Positions 24,566 through 33,379 are shown, counted from the first letter of the stretch. The stretch: DNA of 64,000 bases from Verrucomicrobiales bacterium (GCA_024636835.1 JAGXGH010000140.1:18367-82366); one strand, 5' to 3'. Notes: generated by a model not told the origin, from the sequence alone. A program made the numbers and translations.

Positions 24566-25514
24566 TTGTCGGTATAGTTTTAAAGTGACGAATTATCTCA
24601 ACCATGCCACGGCGATCTGTTTCTATAGCCCCAAACTTTACAGCCAACGCTCGCTTCGATTTGCAAATATCGTAATGCGGTGTCCTCCCCTTCTTGTTTT
24701 GAAACCACTTCCTTGCAATCCCAATCTTGGAAGCCATAGCGTGTAGCGCCTCTACATCCTTACTCATCATGTGACACATCATCATGCGCCCGTATGGATA
24801 GATCGCATCATCCACAAAAACATCAGAATTATTCATCCCTCTCCCGTTCTTTGGAGACTGCTCAAAACACCCTTCTTGCTTAGGCTTTCCCGCTATGGAT
24901 GCCTCACATCCTTTTTTCCCGCAGCTATATGAGCATCCACAATAGATTGACCATCGACAACCAACACAATGTGATGAGCTAAAACTATTGAGCGGCACAG
25001 CCTTATTATCGCTGCCACCTTTGAAAACCTTCCTAGCAACACCGCCCTTCTCCTGAAAAATCCTCGCTGATTGCGGCAGATATTCATCGAACAATCCAGC
25101 AACAGTTATGTAGTTCTTGAAGTCGGCATAGAATTTAAGCGCCGCTTTTATATCGTCAGTGAGATCATCCCAAGCAGAAGGCGGCTCTTCCGGTATCTCA
25201 TTCGCCTCATCCGTGAAGTCCACAAATTGCCAACCACCTGACTCAGTATCCATTACTGACGCCTTCCATCCCTGCTCGCCATTTTCCCATCGAACAATCA
25301 CACCGACGCCATCAATACTAGTTGCCGCCATAACCTCAATAAACTCATCACCATGCGAGATCGCCGTGAGCCTATGCCACCGCAGACCATTCACCGAAGA
25401 TAGATTACACTCAATAATAGACTCCCTATCTCCATGCCACCCGCATTTATAGCACACCGGATAATCGCCAGCGAGAAATTTAAGGTTGTAGTTACATTTT
25501 GGACATTGCTCCAT
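24558..25514 (-). CDS. DUF4031 protein with N-terminal zinc ribbons
   Basis: A 318-aa protein. The N-terminus CPKCNYNLKFLAGDYPVCYKCGW (residues 4-26) is a classical zinc ribbon. The central part has a second Cys cluster (HCVGCRWSIYCGCSYSCGKKGC, about 182-203). Residues 228-318 match DUF4031: VFVDDAIYPYGRMMMCHMMSKD ... LHAMASKIGIARKWFQNKKGRTPHYDICKSKRALAVKFGA. DUF4031 is a widespread phage domain of unknown function. A fusion to zinc ribbons is unusual to my knowledge. Confidence 0.65.
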   Translation of the reverse strand: MEQCPKCNYNLKFLAGDYPVCYKCGWHGDRESIIECNLSSVNGLRWHRLTAISHGDEFIEVMAATSIDGVGVIVRWENGEQGWKASVMDTESGGWQFVDFTDEANEIPEEPPSAWDDLTDDIKAALKFYADFKNYITVAGLFDEYLPQSARIFQEKGGVARKVFKGGSDNKAVPLNSFSSSHCVGCRWSIYCGCSYSCGKKGCEASIAGKPKQEGCFEQSPKNGRGMNNSDVFVDDAIYPYGRMMMCHMMSKDVEALHAMASKIGIARKWFQNKKGRTPHYDICKSKRALAVKFGAIETDRRGMVEIIRHFKTIPTNE

Positions 25515-25559
25515 AACTAGTAATTTACACGATAAGAAAGGTTCTTACAATTAAAACCT

Positions 25560-26102
25560 TTAAGGATTCTGATCATCAACCACACAGCCATCCCTTAACC
25601 TCCAATAACGATAGTTACTTTTACGGGCGATCTTATAACGATCCTCGTAACTCATCTTGTCTTTCCGTAGCTTCACCGCACGTCTCTTAATGACCATCCG
25701 CCCATTATCCGGAACAACAATCAGGCCAGCAAAGTCAGGGATCTCAGAAACATCAGCCACACCCTCAGTAACCACATACCAAAAGTAATTCACAGGAAGA
25801 TCCCCATCAATAAGTGCCTGGTATTTCGGCTTCTTGTTTGGATGAGTCGTTTGATCCCTGAAGTTCAACCCCCTGTATTCATCAACCCTCAAATCCCTAA
25901 AACGAACCATCTTCTTTTTATCCGCAAGAAAATCAGATCGAGAAACCTTGATCTCAAACTCATCGCTCAAGCCAGACTTGCGAATAGCAAAAAAATCCGC
26001 CTCACTGTCATTAGCAATGTAGACATTCGGAATCATCAACTCATACCTTTGAATGCGATAAGGATAGGTAGCCAGCTTGTTAATAATATCAGACTCTTTC
26101 AT
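25560..26102 (-). CDS. MmcB-like PD-(D/E)XK nuclease-fold protein
   Basis: A 180-aa protein similar to the MmcB/phage DNA-repair group. ADFFAIRKSGLSDEFEIKVSRSDFLADKKK (residues about 35-63) has the E-x-K of a restriction-fold nuclease, and YFWYVVTEGVADVSEIPDFAGLIVV (about 106-130) is typical. It may act in repair or host-DNA processing. Encoded just before DUF3310 in the early operon. Confidence 0.6.
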   Translation of the reverse strand: MKESDIINKLATYPYRIQRYELMIPNVYIANDSEADFFAIRKSGLSDEFEIKVSRSDFLADKKKMVRFRDLRVDEYRGLNFRDQTTHPNKKPKYQALIDGDLPVNYFWYVVTEGVADVSEIPDFAGLIVVPDNGRMVIKRRAVKLRKDKMSYEDRYKIARKSNYRYWRLRDGCVVDDQNP

Positions 26103-26108
26103 AAATAA

Positions 26109-26390
26109 TTACTCTCCATCATTCTCTCTTCGGGCGATCTCCCTCTCGATATACCACTTGGCCTTCTTGAGATCCTCAATGGACTTACCCTTCTCATCCG
26201 CCCGCCAAATATATTTAACCGCGTTGCCCAAACAAAACCCCATGTGCTCAGTGATCTGAATACATTCAACCCCCGATGGATGAGTGGTATAGTGCGGCGG
26301 ATGATTCACCATATCCAGCCGAGACTCCGGAGGACTAGGCCGATCAATCACAGGCTTAACATAGCCACCATTACCAACTCCTTCACTCAT
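26109..26390 (-). CDS. DUF3310 protein (T7 gp1.7-like)
   Basis: A 93-aa protein with the DUF3310 signature VNHPPHYTTHPSGVECIQITEHMGFCLGNAVKYIWRADEKG ... DLKKAKWYIEREI (residues 28-86). Family members such as T7 gp1.7 are described as nucleotide kinases or small phage factors. Eight-base overlap with the upstream gene supports an operon. Confidence 0.75.
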   Translation of the reverse strand: MSEGVGNGGYVKPVIDRPSPPESRLDMVNHPPHYTTHPSGVECIQITEHMGFCLGNAVKYIWRADEKGKSIEDLKKAKWYIEREIARRENDGE

Positions 26391-26676
26391 CGATAGCCCC
26401 CCTCTCCCTCATCCCGATAACCACCCCTCGATGATCCAAGCGGAGGACAAAATCATCCACGCCATCCGAAGAGAACATGAGTCCACAGGCCGCGCAGAAA
26501 GGCACGGACTCTCCATCGCAGTGCTGATACATCAGCAAACTCACACAGGACGGGCACCTACGTTGATCAGGATCCAAAACCATCAACTGCTGGCCTAAAG
26601 TATGCAAGCCGCCCACCCTCTTCACAAGAGCGGCATACTGCCGATCAGACATGAACGAGAGATCACAAACCATCAT
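26383..26676 (-). CDS. Zinc-ribbon phage protein
   Basis: A 97-aa protein; ATG at 26676 overlaps the stop of the preceding gene as ATGA. CPSCVSLLMYQHCDGESVPFCAACG (about residues 45-70) forms a CxxC...CxxC zinc ribbon. Role unknown, probably nucleic-acid related. The longer frame to 26760 is a shadow of the neighbour. Confidence 0.5.
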   Translation of the reverse strand: MMVCDLSFMSDRQYAALVKRVGGLHTLGQQLMVLDPDQRRCPSCVSLLMYQHCDGESVPFCAACGLMFSSDGVDDFVLRLDHRGVVIGMRERGAIDE

Positions 26677-26855
26677 GCAGCAGCCCCCCACTGCACATTC
26701 AAACCCAAGCCGAAAAACGTCCACCTGATTGCAATCGAAAAACCAGGCCGCCCATCCCAATCAGAATCAATCTCAGCACTCAAGGCCGCGATCCCAATAC
26801 AAGGCAAGACCTCGAAAACATCAGGATGACCTATAAAATAAATTTCCACATCCAT
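26673..26855 (-). CDS. Small 60-aa phage protein
   Basis: A short hydrophobic-to-mixed protein (MDVEIYFIGHPDVFEVL ... WDGRPGFSIAIRWTFFGLGLNVQW). The pattern of alternating hydrophobics suggests beta-strands at a surface or membrane. AAGG lies at good spacing before the ATG, and the gene overlaps the following start by 4 bases. Confidence 0.4.
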   Translation of the reverse strand: MDVEIYFIGHPDVFEVLPCIGIAALSAEIDSDWDGRPGFSIAIRWTFFGLGLNVQWGAAA

Positions 26856-26887
26856 ATTAAAACCTTCTATTTAAAAACACCTTAGCA

Positions 26888-27571
26888 CTACGACTTAATC
26901 ACACCGATACTATCCGAGTCTGAAAAATCAGAGAGATCCGGCGTATCCTCAAGCATCGCTACCCTTGGCCTCTCAAGGTAACTGATAACCGCAGCGGCCT
27001 GTCTGCACTGCAACGCAACATCAGATATCGGATCATGCTTCTCACCCTCCCTAGCAAATTCAAAAGATTCCTTTCCATGCAGATCCCTAAGTTTTCGTAA
27101 AGGAGTCCTCAAATCAATCTCATTCAAATAATTCCAGAAAGGCTTACCCCCCAAGCAGTCAATAATGTCCCTGAGAATCGCAGCATCAAATGATGTTCCC
27201 TTACACCAGAACTCAACCTTATCGAGATCCACAGCCATTGTCTCCAAAGCGAAGGCCTCAATAACATCAGGAACCGATGATAACGGGATCTCATCAACCG
27301 TATCATCACCCATCAATGCAGCGAAAAGAGCAAAGTTCTCCAAGACCCAAAACTCCAAAGTATCTTTCGATGTGGTTCTTCCAGCCTCCCTCTGGCCATC
27401 CAGAGAAATTCGATAGGTTTTGGATTCAAGGATCTCTCCAGTCATCCCATCGAAACAGGCCATCGCCACACAGAACACCGCACTACGAACACCCGTGCCA
27501 AGCGACTCGAAATCAACCATCATCCGATGCGGATGCTCTTCTACTGTTCCCTTAATATTATTATCACTCAT
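26888..27571 (-). CDS. Rv2179c-like 3'-5' exonuclease
   Basis: A 227-aa protein (ATG at 27571; longer frames to 27598 possible) of the DEDD exonuclease fold: MMVDFESLGTG (N-terminal D-x-E), EFWCKGTSFDAAILRDI (middle Asp) and KHDPISDVALQCRQA (C-terminal Asp). The Rv2179c-like family acts on RNA or DNA 3' ends. It ends in FSDSDSIGVIKS, an acidic tail shared with the two terminase-region proteins. Located next to an HTH gene in the early region. Confidence 0.65.
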   Translation of the reverse strand: MSDNNIKGTVEEHPHRMMVDFESLGTGVRSAVFCVAMACFDGMTGEILESKTYRISLDGQREAGRTTSKDTLEFWVLENFALFAALMGDDTVDEIPLSSVPDVIEAFALETMAVDLDKVEFWCKGTSFDAAILRDIIDCLGGKPFWNYLNEIDLRTPLRKLRDLHGKESFEFAREGEKHDPISDVALQCRQAAAVISYLERPRVAMLEDTPDLSDFSDSDSIGVIKS

Positions 27572-27827
27572 TGTTGTTTGTTTCATTTTGTAAATCAACT
27601 TGACTCATTAACGGCTCATAGAGGCCGCGACACTTGATCAGTTCACGCGCCTCATCGTTGAGGTATTCCCATACCAGCGGCCATGTCCTCTTTCCGGTAG
27701 CCTTACCGGAAAGCATATCGTGTAAATGCTGACGAGCGCACCCAACATACCTGGCCAGCTTAGACGTATTGAGACGTTGCTGCTTCAACGCCATCCTCCA
27801 ACTGTGACGGAAATCAGAATCACCCAT
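27564..27827 (-). CDS. HTH phage regulator
   Basis: An 87-aa protein with a helix-turn-helix, LNTSKLARYVGCARQHLHDMLSGKATGK (residues about 19-46), like Cro/Cox-type DNA-binding proteins. It overlaps both neighbours by 8 bases. It may regulate early phage transcription. Confidence 0.6.
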   Translation of the reverse strand: MGDSDFRHSWRMALKQQRLNTSKLARYVGCARQHLHDMLSGKATGKRTWPLVWEYLNDEARELIKCRGLYEPLMSQVDLQNETNNNE

Positions 27828-29001
27828 TCAGCCCTCCCTTCAACGCCTTACCAAGATCCGTCCAACCAGCATCGCAAGACATGTCCCCATGTCTTGCCCA
27901 TTGCAGCTGACGATTAGATCCAACCGTCTTCGCCTTCATCTTACCAAGGATCACACGAACCGCAGAAGCCTCATCAACCTGCACCGTCTGTAGACCACGG
28001 AAGCCAGCCATGATGCGCTGCTCATGGAAGCAATCACAAACACCGACAGAAGGAACGCACTCTTCACTACCAATCACTACAGAGCCAAAGGCCATGGACT
28101 CAACAGCCATGCACTTGTAAGCTTCCCTTGTAGATCCAGCCACCCATACATCAGCTCCAGCCATCAGCGAGCGCCAATGTTCAAGCCGACTGCAAGCCGT
28201 CCAGTCCGTGAAGAAATTAGTCTCGGCCGAAGTCAGTCCAAAAGAAGTAAAGATATCCATGATCATCTCCTTTGAAGGAACCAAGCCAGCAAAAACCATA
28301 ACCGGAGGATCAGCCGGAGGATCCTTTAACTTCCGGTAAGACGATACAGCCGAGGCGAACCATGCCGCAATCCGGCACCACTCCCCATCCCCTCCGGTAG
28401 CCTCGGCACCGCACACGAATACACGCCTACCCACCCACCGCTGACGCGAATCATTTCGCGCCTTCACCCTAAGCTCATCATCCGGATCCGAAAGCAATCG
28501 AACACTCGGCAACTCAGCAGGAAAGCAATCCTCTTTAAGATGTGCCTTCTGCAATCTGCTCGACGGAACAACATAATTCACATCACGGAGGACAGACAAC
28601 TCACTCGACCACCATCCACCTGAGTCCGTAACAATCCACGACACATGGCCACCCTTGGCATGAACAAGCGCAAATAGATTTGCCAGAGATTGCGTAGCAC
28701 CAGCCAGCGGCATCTCCACCATCAAATGAAAACCATCAGGCATCATATCGATAATCTCACGCATCCGTTCACAATTCCGATGGCTGCACCAGAGATCGCC
28801 GAAAGCACCGGATCCATCGATACTGTGTATAGAGCGATCCCCAAAAAGCGATCTCGCCTTATTGATGAACCCATCGACAGACCAGATCGCAACCTCACTA
28901 AAGATCCCTCTCTTCACCCATGCCTTATATCTAAGCCCCCTCAGCTGTCCATCCATCGACGCATCAGGATCCGTTGATATCACGAAAAGAGGGACACTCA
29001 T
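27820..29001 (-). CDS. GT-B fold glycosyltransferase
   Basis: A 393-aa protein. The C-terminal half matches GT4/GT1-like transferases: GADVWVAGSTREAYKCMAVESMAFGSVVIGSEECVPSV (about 283-320), where the E of MAVESMA is the conserved nucleotide-sugar-binding Glu. It is preceded by a perfect AGGAGG and its ATG is at 29001. This is the third sugar-transfer gene of the prophage and the first gene next to the tRNA, in the position of lysogenic-conversion genes. It could modify a host surface glycan. Confidence 0.65.
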   Translation of the reverse strand: MSVPLFVISTDPDASMDGQLRGLRYKAWVKRGIFSEVAIWSVDGFINKARSLFGDRSIHSIDGSGAFGDLWCSHRNCERMREIIDMMPDGFHLMVEMPLAGATQSLANLFALVHAKGGHVSWIVTDSGGWWSSELSVLRDVNYVVPSSRLQKAHLKEDCFPAELPSVRLLSDPDDELRVKARNDSRQRWVGRRVFVCGAEATGGDGEWCRIAAWFASAVSSYRKLKDPPADPPVMVFAGLVPSKEMIMDIFTSFGLTSAETNFFTDWTACSRLEHWRSLMAGADVWVAGSTREAYKCMAVESMAFGSVVIGSEECVPSVGVCDCFHEQRIMAGFRGLQTVQVDEASAVRVILGKMKAKTVGSNRQLQWARHGDMSCDAGWTDLGKALKGGLNG

Positions 29002-29026
29002 AGCGCGGCCTCCTTTGTTTCTAACT

Positions 29027-29076
29027 GGATATAATTGGATATAATTAAATCCGAATTGCTACCCAAATTGCTACCC
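29027..29076. repeat. Two tandem repeat pairs next to the tRNA end
   Basis: GGATATAATT occurs twice head to tail (29027-29036 and 29037-29046) and AATTGCTACCC occurs twice with 12-base spacing (29054-29064 and 29066-29076). The location between the last phage gene and the tRNA suits integrase arm-type sites, regulator sites or a promoter (TATAAT is inside each first repeat). Confidence 0.6.
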
Positions 29077-29135
29077 TTAGCAAAACAGAGGATCAGCAAG
29101 AACCACCTAACACACTGATAACCAATGCGTTGAAA

Positions 29136-29210
29136 TGGTGCGCGGTGAGGGATTTGAACCTGCGACATCATGCGTGTGAAGCATGCGCTCTACCCCTGAG
29201 CTAACCGCGC
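29136..29210 (-). tRNA. tRNA-Val (CAC)
   Basis: Cloverleaf read on the minus strand: acceptor GCGCGGT / ACCGCGC, D-stem GCTC/GAGC, anticodon stem CATGC/GCATG with loop TTCACAC, so the anticodon is CAC (Val, GUG). The 3' CCA is encoded. The T-arm is GCAGG-TTCAAAT-CCCTC, in which only three of five pairs form. The 3' half of the gene faces the prophage, so this is the probable integration site. Confidence 0.8.
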
Positions 29211-29310
29211 GTCACCGTGTGAACGGATGAGAAACTGGCACTATCCAAACAGTCTGACAACTACTTTTTTCTCCCGGGTTGGATGAAAAATCAACGCCAC
29301 CAGAATTTGT

Positions 29311-30579
29311 CTAAAGCGACTTCACCATCACCAGACTGTGACGGCCCGAAGCTTCCAACTTGGAGCGCCGTTCCTCTGGCAAGTCGGCCATCGACCCCTC
29401 GATAAACCCTAGGGTTTCGACAAAATAATCTTTCGCCCGTGTGGTCAAAGCCACAACGCGTTTTACCTCGGCGCCTTTGGCCATTTTTAGGGCATAGTCG
29501 ACCAGACGTCTGGCATACCCTTGGTTTTCGTGGTCGCGCTTTACATAAAGGCACGCGAGTTCCGCCACCTCTTCACCATGGTATTGATGAAGGGCTACAC
29601 TGCCGACCAGATTACCATCCACTTCAATGACACGGTAGTCGCCGATGCGGTCAAAAATCTCAGCGGCGCTGCGGTTCACCAATGCATCGTCAGCGACCGA
29701 ATTACGGATCATCGAAAGCATATCCGGCACATCCTTGCCTTCCAAGGGGCGGACGCGCAGGTAGTGATCAGAAAACATCATCAAACCCACGCCTTCGTTG
29801 GAGAAGACTTCGGCTAGCAGTGCATCGTTTTCCAAACCATTGAGAAAGTGCGCGCGCGACACACCGTTCTCACAGGCGCGACGTGCATGATCGACACGTA
29901 TTGTCCAATGCTCATCGAGCTTCTCAGTGAGCGCTCCAGCATCTTCAACCGCGACGGCGAGATGAGGTCTATCCTCGGTGAGTAATGGCACGGGTTCACC
30001 ACAGAGAAAAATCAGCTTATCGGCATTTAACGCGGACGCGACCTTCCGGCCGACGGCATCGGAGTTCACCCGCATTGTATTACCTGTCGATGTAATGACT
30101 GTCGGTGATAACACCGGAATGATCCGACTATCGAGCATCGCCTGCAGTGCTCCGGCATCGACCCAGGAGACCCGACCGGTAAACTGTTGATCGACCCCTT
30201 TGACCACGCCTTCGGAATGGCCGTGGATGGCATTCACCGACGCGGCACGCAAACGCACACCGGCGAGCTGACGCAGTATTTCAAAGTTCAGGCTAGTGAT
30301 CGCATCGAGTGACAAATCGAAGGTCGGCTCATCGGTGATACCGCAACCATCATCGGAGGAAAGCGTCACACCGCGCTTGCTCGCAAGTTCTCTAATCTGC
30401 GCACCCGCTCCATGCACCAGCACCACACGCACGCTGAGCGACTGCAACACCGCGATATCCAACAGTAAGTTCGAGAATACCTCAGACGACGCAACCGCGC
30501 CATCGATCGCAATCACGAACGTTTTGTTCTGAAACTGTGGGACATATTGAAGAATCCCTCTGAGGTCACCGAAGCCCAT
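29311..30579 (-). CDS. argA: Amino-acid N-acetyltransferase (N-acetylglutamate synthase)
   Basis: A 422-aa bifunctional-type ArgA, first enzyme of arginine synthesis (acetyl-CoA plus glutamate to N-acetylglutamate). The N-terminal two thirds are an amino-acid-kinase-like domain (KTFVIAIDGAVASS, VVLVHGAGAQI, LSPTVITSTGNTMRVNSD). The C-terminal 140 residues are a GNAT acetyltransferase (CLYVKRDHENQGYARRLVDYAL, acetyl-CoA loop). I chose ATG 30579 (MGFGDLRGILQ), the usual family start; the frame extends to 30654. The kinase-like domain in this family is inhibited by arginine. It is read towards the tRNA gene. Confidence 0.85.
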   Translation of the reverse strand: MGFGDLRGILQYVPQFQNKTFVIAIDGAVASSEVFSNLLLDIAVLQSLSVRVVLVHGAGAQIRELASKRGVTLSSDDGCGITDEPTFDLSLDAITSLNFEILRQLAGVRLRAASVNAIHGHSEGVVKGVDQQFTGRVSWVDAGALQAMLDSRIIPVLSPTVITSTGNTMRVNSDAVGRKVASALNADKLIFLCGEPVPLLTEDRPHLAVAVEDAGALTEKLDEHWTIRVDHARRACENGVSRAHFLNGLENDALLAEVFSNEGVGLMMFSDHYLRVRPLEGKDVPDMLSMIRNSVADDALVNRSAAEIFDRIGDYRVIEVDGNLVGSVALHQYHGEEVAELACLYVKRDHENQGYARRLVDYALKMAKGAEVKRVVALTTRAKDYFVETLGFIEGSMADLPEERRSKLEASGRHSLVMVKSL

Positions 30580-30807
30580 GGCTGTATGGTCATTGGTCAA
30601 TGGCCATTGGTCAATGGGATTTCCACGGCGAGACAATTTTTCAGCCCACCACAAACTGCCTGATGCGTGATGCTCGGCGGGGATAACGGTTGATTGGCGG
30701 ACGCTGAGCGGAGGACTGTTTTAGGTTTTAGCTGGAGCCCGATGCCTAACGCCGTCTGCTACCTGATCCCTCTTGACTCCTGCCCACTGACAATTGACCA
30801 TCCCACC

Positions 30808-32025
30808 ATGCGACTATCCATCGTCACTGATACATTTCCACCGGACGTAAACGGCGTCGCGCTGACCCTGCGGCGCATTCAAGTTGAGCTGACACGGCGT
30901 GGTCACGAAGTCACCGTGCTGATGCCCTATCAGCTTTACGAAGAGGGCCTCAAAGACGCAACTGTGCGTGTCCAAGCTGGTGAAACCGTCAGCAAACCCG
31001 TGCCTGAACCGCCCATCACTATTCAGGCGCTTCCCCTTCCCGGCTACAAAGGACTGCGTTTCGGGCTTCCTTCAAAACAACTTCTCGTCCCGCTCTGGAA
31101 GAAACTGTCTAGCCGGCCAGACATGGTTTACGTCGCCACCGAGAGCCCGTTGGGATTCTCCGCCGTCCAGGCCGCGCGAAAACTAGGCATCCCCGCGGTG
31201 TCTGGGTTCCACACCAATTTTCACACCTACATGGCGGACTACAACCTCGCCATGCTCGAAGACATGGCGGCGGACTACCTGCGCATGGTCCACAACCAAA
31301 CGCTCGCCACCTTCGCTCCCTCACCAGACGTGATCGCGCAGTTGGAGCACGATGGATTCCAGAACGTGCGACTCCTGGGACGCGGTGTGGACACCGAGCG
31401 TTTCACCCCTGATGCCCGTGATGTGGAATTACGCAGCGAATGGGGAGCCGGAGAAAACGATCCGATAATGATTTACGTCGGCCGCGTGGCTCCGGAGAAA
31501 AACCTACCGTTGTTCTTCCAAGCTTTCGACGCGGTGCGCGAAAAGTTCCCCACGGCGAAAGCCGTCGTCGTCGGGGCTGGCCCGAAGCTGGCCGACTACA
31601 AAAAAGCGCACCCCGATATCCACTTTGCAGGAGTGCGTCGGGACAGTGATCTTGCTCGGCATTTCGCCTCTGCGGATCTATTCATCTTCCCCAGCACCAC
31701 CGAGACTTTCGGCAATGTTATCCTCGAGGGAATGGCGAGCGGATTGGTTCCCGTCGCCTATAACTATGCGGCTGGAAAATCACACCTTGTGCACGGAGTT
31801 AACGGCTATGCTCCCGAGTTCAACAACGGTGAAGCGTTCATCGAGTCCACGCTCGAAGCGTTCAGTCGCGCGTTCGACCAAGACCTTCGTGACAAAGCAC
31901 GAGAGAAAGCACGCGAGCTTTCCTGGGAGTCGGTGATCGATCAATTCCTCAGCGACCTCGACGACATCGCCAAGCATTGGCAGTATTCCGGCGAGAGCGC
32001 CGAGAAGATAGAAGATAGAGATTAG
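30808..32025 (+). CDS. GT4 glycosyltransferase, alpha-mannosyltransferase or SqdX-like
   Basis: A 405-aa protein of the GT4 family, starting at MRLSIVTDTFPPDVNGVALTL (30808). This N-terminal stretch (VTD-F-P-VNGVA-TL) is shared by MgtA-type GDP-mannose alpha-mannosyltransferases and sulfoquinovosyldiacylglycerol synthases. Nucleotide-sugar binding region MIYVGRVAPEKNL and FPSTTETFGNVILEGMASGLVPVAYNYAAGKSHLV (with the EX7E-type Glu pair). It probably adds a sugar to a lipid at the inner face of the membrane. Divergent from argA; the next gene starts within 10 bases, so an operon with the RlpA-like gene is likely. Confidence 0.75.
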   Translation: MRLSIVTDTFPPDVNGVALTLRRIQVELTRRGHEVTVLMPYQLYEEGLKDATVRVQAGETVSKPVPEPPITIQALPLPGYKGLRFGLPSKQLLVPLWKKLSSRPDMVYVATESPLGFSAVQAARKLGIPAVSGFHTNFHTYMADYNLAMLEDMAADYLRMVHNQTLATFAPSPDVIAQLEHDGFQNVRLLGRGVDTERFTPDARDVELRSEWGAGENDPIMIYVGRVAPEKNLPLFFQAFDAVREKFPTAKAVVVGAGPKLADYKKAHPDIHFAGVRRDSDLARHFASADLFIFPSTTETFGNVILEGMASGLVPVAYNYAAGKSHLVHGVNGYAPEFNNGEAFIESTLEAFSRAFDQDLRDKAREKARELSWESVIDQFLSDLDDIAKHWQYSGESAEKIEDRD

Positions 32026-32034
32026 GGAATGGTG

Positions 32035-32529
32035 ATGAATAGACTCTTTCGTAAACTGGCCGGAACTCTGGCAGCATTGGTCATTCTCAGTGGATTGAGT
32101 TCATGCGGGACGCCGAACTACAAGGGCTACAAATACTCTGCGTATACCATCCGCGGGCAGCGCTACTATCCGATCCCTCCAAATCAAGCTGTCGGATTCG
32201 AGCATCGCGGCGGAGCTTCATGGTATGATGAACGTGGTTTTTTCACCTCGGGCACCACCGCCATCGGCGACAAATTTCGTGCAGGTTCCATGGCAGGTGC
32301 ACACAAGACACTCCCCCTACCGTGTCGCGTGAAGGTGACCAATCTGCGCAATGGGAAAACCGCCATCATCCGTATCAACGACCGCGGACCATTCATCGCT
32401 GGACGCGTATTGGACGTCACCCCGGCCGCAGCAAAGAAACTCGGGTTCAAAAAACAAGGGATCACCGACGTGCATCTGAAAGTAATCTCTGTTGGCGACG
32501 GGAAATACAAGATCACAAGACGGCGTTAA
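32035..32529 (+). CDS. rlpA: RlpA-like lytic transglycosylase lipoprotein
   Basis: A 164-aa lipoprotein (signal peptide ending LSSC, lipidated Cys at about residue 24). Residues about 62-150 form the double-psi beta-barrel of RlpA: ASWYDERGFFTSGTTAIGDKF, LPLPCRVKVTNLRNGKTAIIRINDRGPFIAGRVLDVTPAAAKKLGF. RlpA cleaves denuded glycan strands at the division septum. No SPOR domain is present, as in several non-proteobacterial forms. The ATG at 32035 has AGGGA at good spacing; an ATG at 32029 is too close. Nine bases after the glycosyltransferase. Confidence 0.8.
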   Translation: MNRLFRKLAGTLAALVILSGLSSCGTPNYKGYKYSAYTIRGQRYYPIPPNQAVGFEHRGGASWYDERGFFTSGTTAIGDKFRAGSMAGAHKTLPLPCRVKVTNLRNGKTAIIRINDRGPFIAGRVLDVTPAAAKKLGFKKQGITDVHLKVISVGDGKYKITRRR

Positions 32530-32541
32530 ATAACACTGGTT

Positions 32542-32666
32542 CTGTGTAGGTTAGACGTGTCGGCTAACACCCCTACCCTTGGGCAAAACCCACTAATCAC
32601 AAATTTCCAGTCAGCGGATTGCATCCGAAAACAATCCTGTTGGCCGATACGTCCAACCTACAACAG
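32542..32666. repeat. Inverted-repeat element (REP/MITE-like) between convergent genes
   Basis: The arm at 32542-32569 (CTGTGTAGGTTAGACGTGTC...) is complementary, with about five mismatches, to 32638-32666. The pair encloses about 68 bases with no coding frame. It could be a short mobile repeat and may also end transcription of both convergent genes. Confidence 0.6.
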
Positions 32667-32680
32667 AGCCAAAAGAATCA

Positions 32681-33142
32681 TTACACTTTCTCGACGAACA
32701 TTTGATGGATCAGTCGGACCAACTCGCGGTTGCCCACTGGTGTTTTGCGCCCGAGCAAGCCGAACAGCCGTTTCTTTGTGCCGGCCTTCGATACAGAGTC
32801 AGCTATATAGAACAGGCCGTGCCCAAACGCATCGGCTTGCTCGTCATCCAGTCGTCCCGAATCCAGCACCTCGCGCACGCTCTCCAGTTCTGCCGACGGA
32901 TCGATCCTCCGTCCGACAACAGACTTCCGAAGGGATTCGTAGTTCTCTCGTGCCTTGGCCAACGCCACAGACAGAGCTTGGCAAGGCACCGCCTCAGCCC
33001 CTTTCAATATTGCAGCAAAGGCTTTCTGCTGTGCACTCGACGCATCGCCAGCAGTGGCAGCTAACAGAACAAAAACTATCACCGGTGCCAGTGTCAGCGC
33101 TTGATGGTCGCTCTCTGTAAGAGTATCGGGGAACTTCTTCAT
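32681..33142 (-). CDS. Hypothetical protein, TerB-like helical fold possible
   Basis: A 153-aa mostly helical protein; start set at ATG 33142 (MKKFPDTLTESDHQALTLAP) because the extension to 33205 has poor composition. Segments such as APVIVFVLLAATAGDASSAQQKAFAAIL resemble the helical Asp-containing repeats of TerB-like domains. No signal peptide with a clear cleavage site. Function unknown. Confidence 0.5.
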   Translation of the reverse strand: MKKFPDTLTESDHQALTLAPVIVFVLLAATAGDASSAQQKAFAAILKGAEAVPCQALSVALAKARENYESLRKSVVGRRIDPSAELESVREVLDSGRLDDEQADAFGHGLFYIADSVSKAGTKKRLFGLLGRKTPVGNRELVRLIHQMFVEKV

Positions 33143-33379
33143 AGCTAGTGGCGACGCAAAAACCGCCGCAGGTCTGATACGAACACAAACACTGCGACGA
33201 ATCAATGACGGTAACGAGGTTTGCCCGCATCATTTCCCAACTCCGCTAAATTGGAGGATTTCGACTCTCTCTCTTAAGTATTTTACCATCTCTGACGAAG
33301 ATAGTTGATGCCTGAGCGTCAATCAGCTTATAGTCATAATGAAAGGAATCACAAGGCTTCTGCAACCGTGCTCAAGAAT

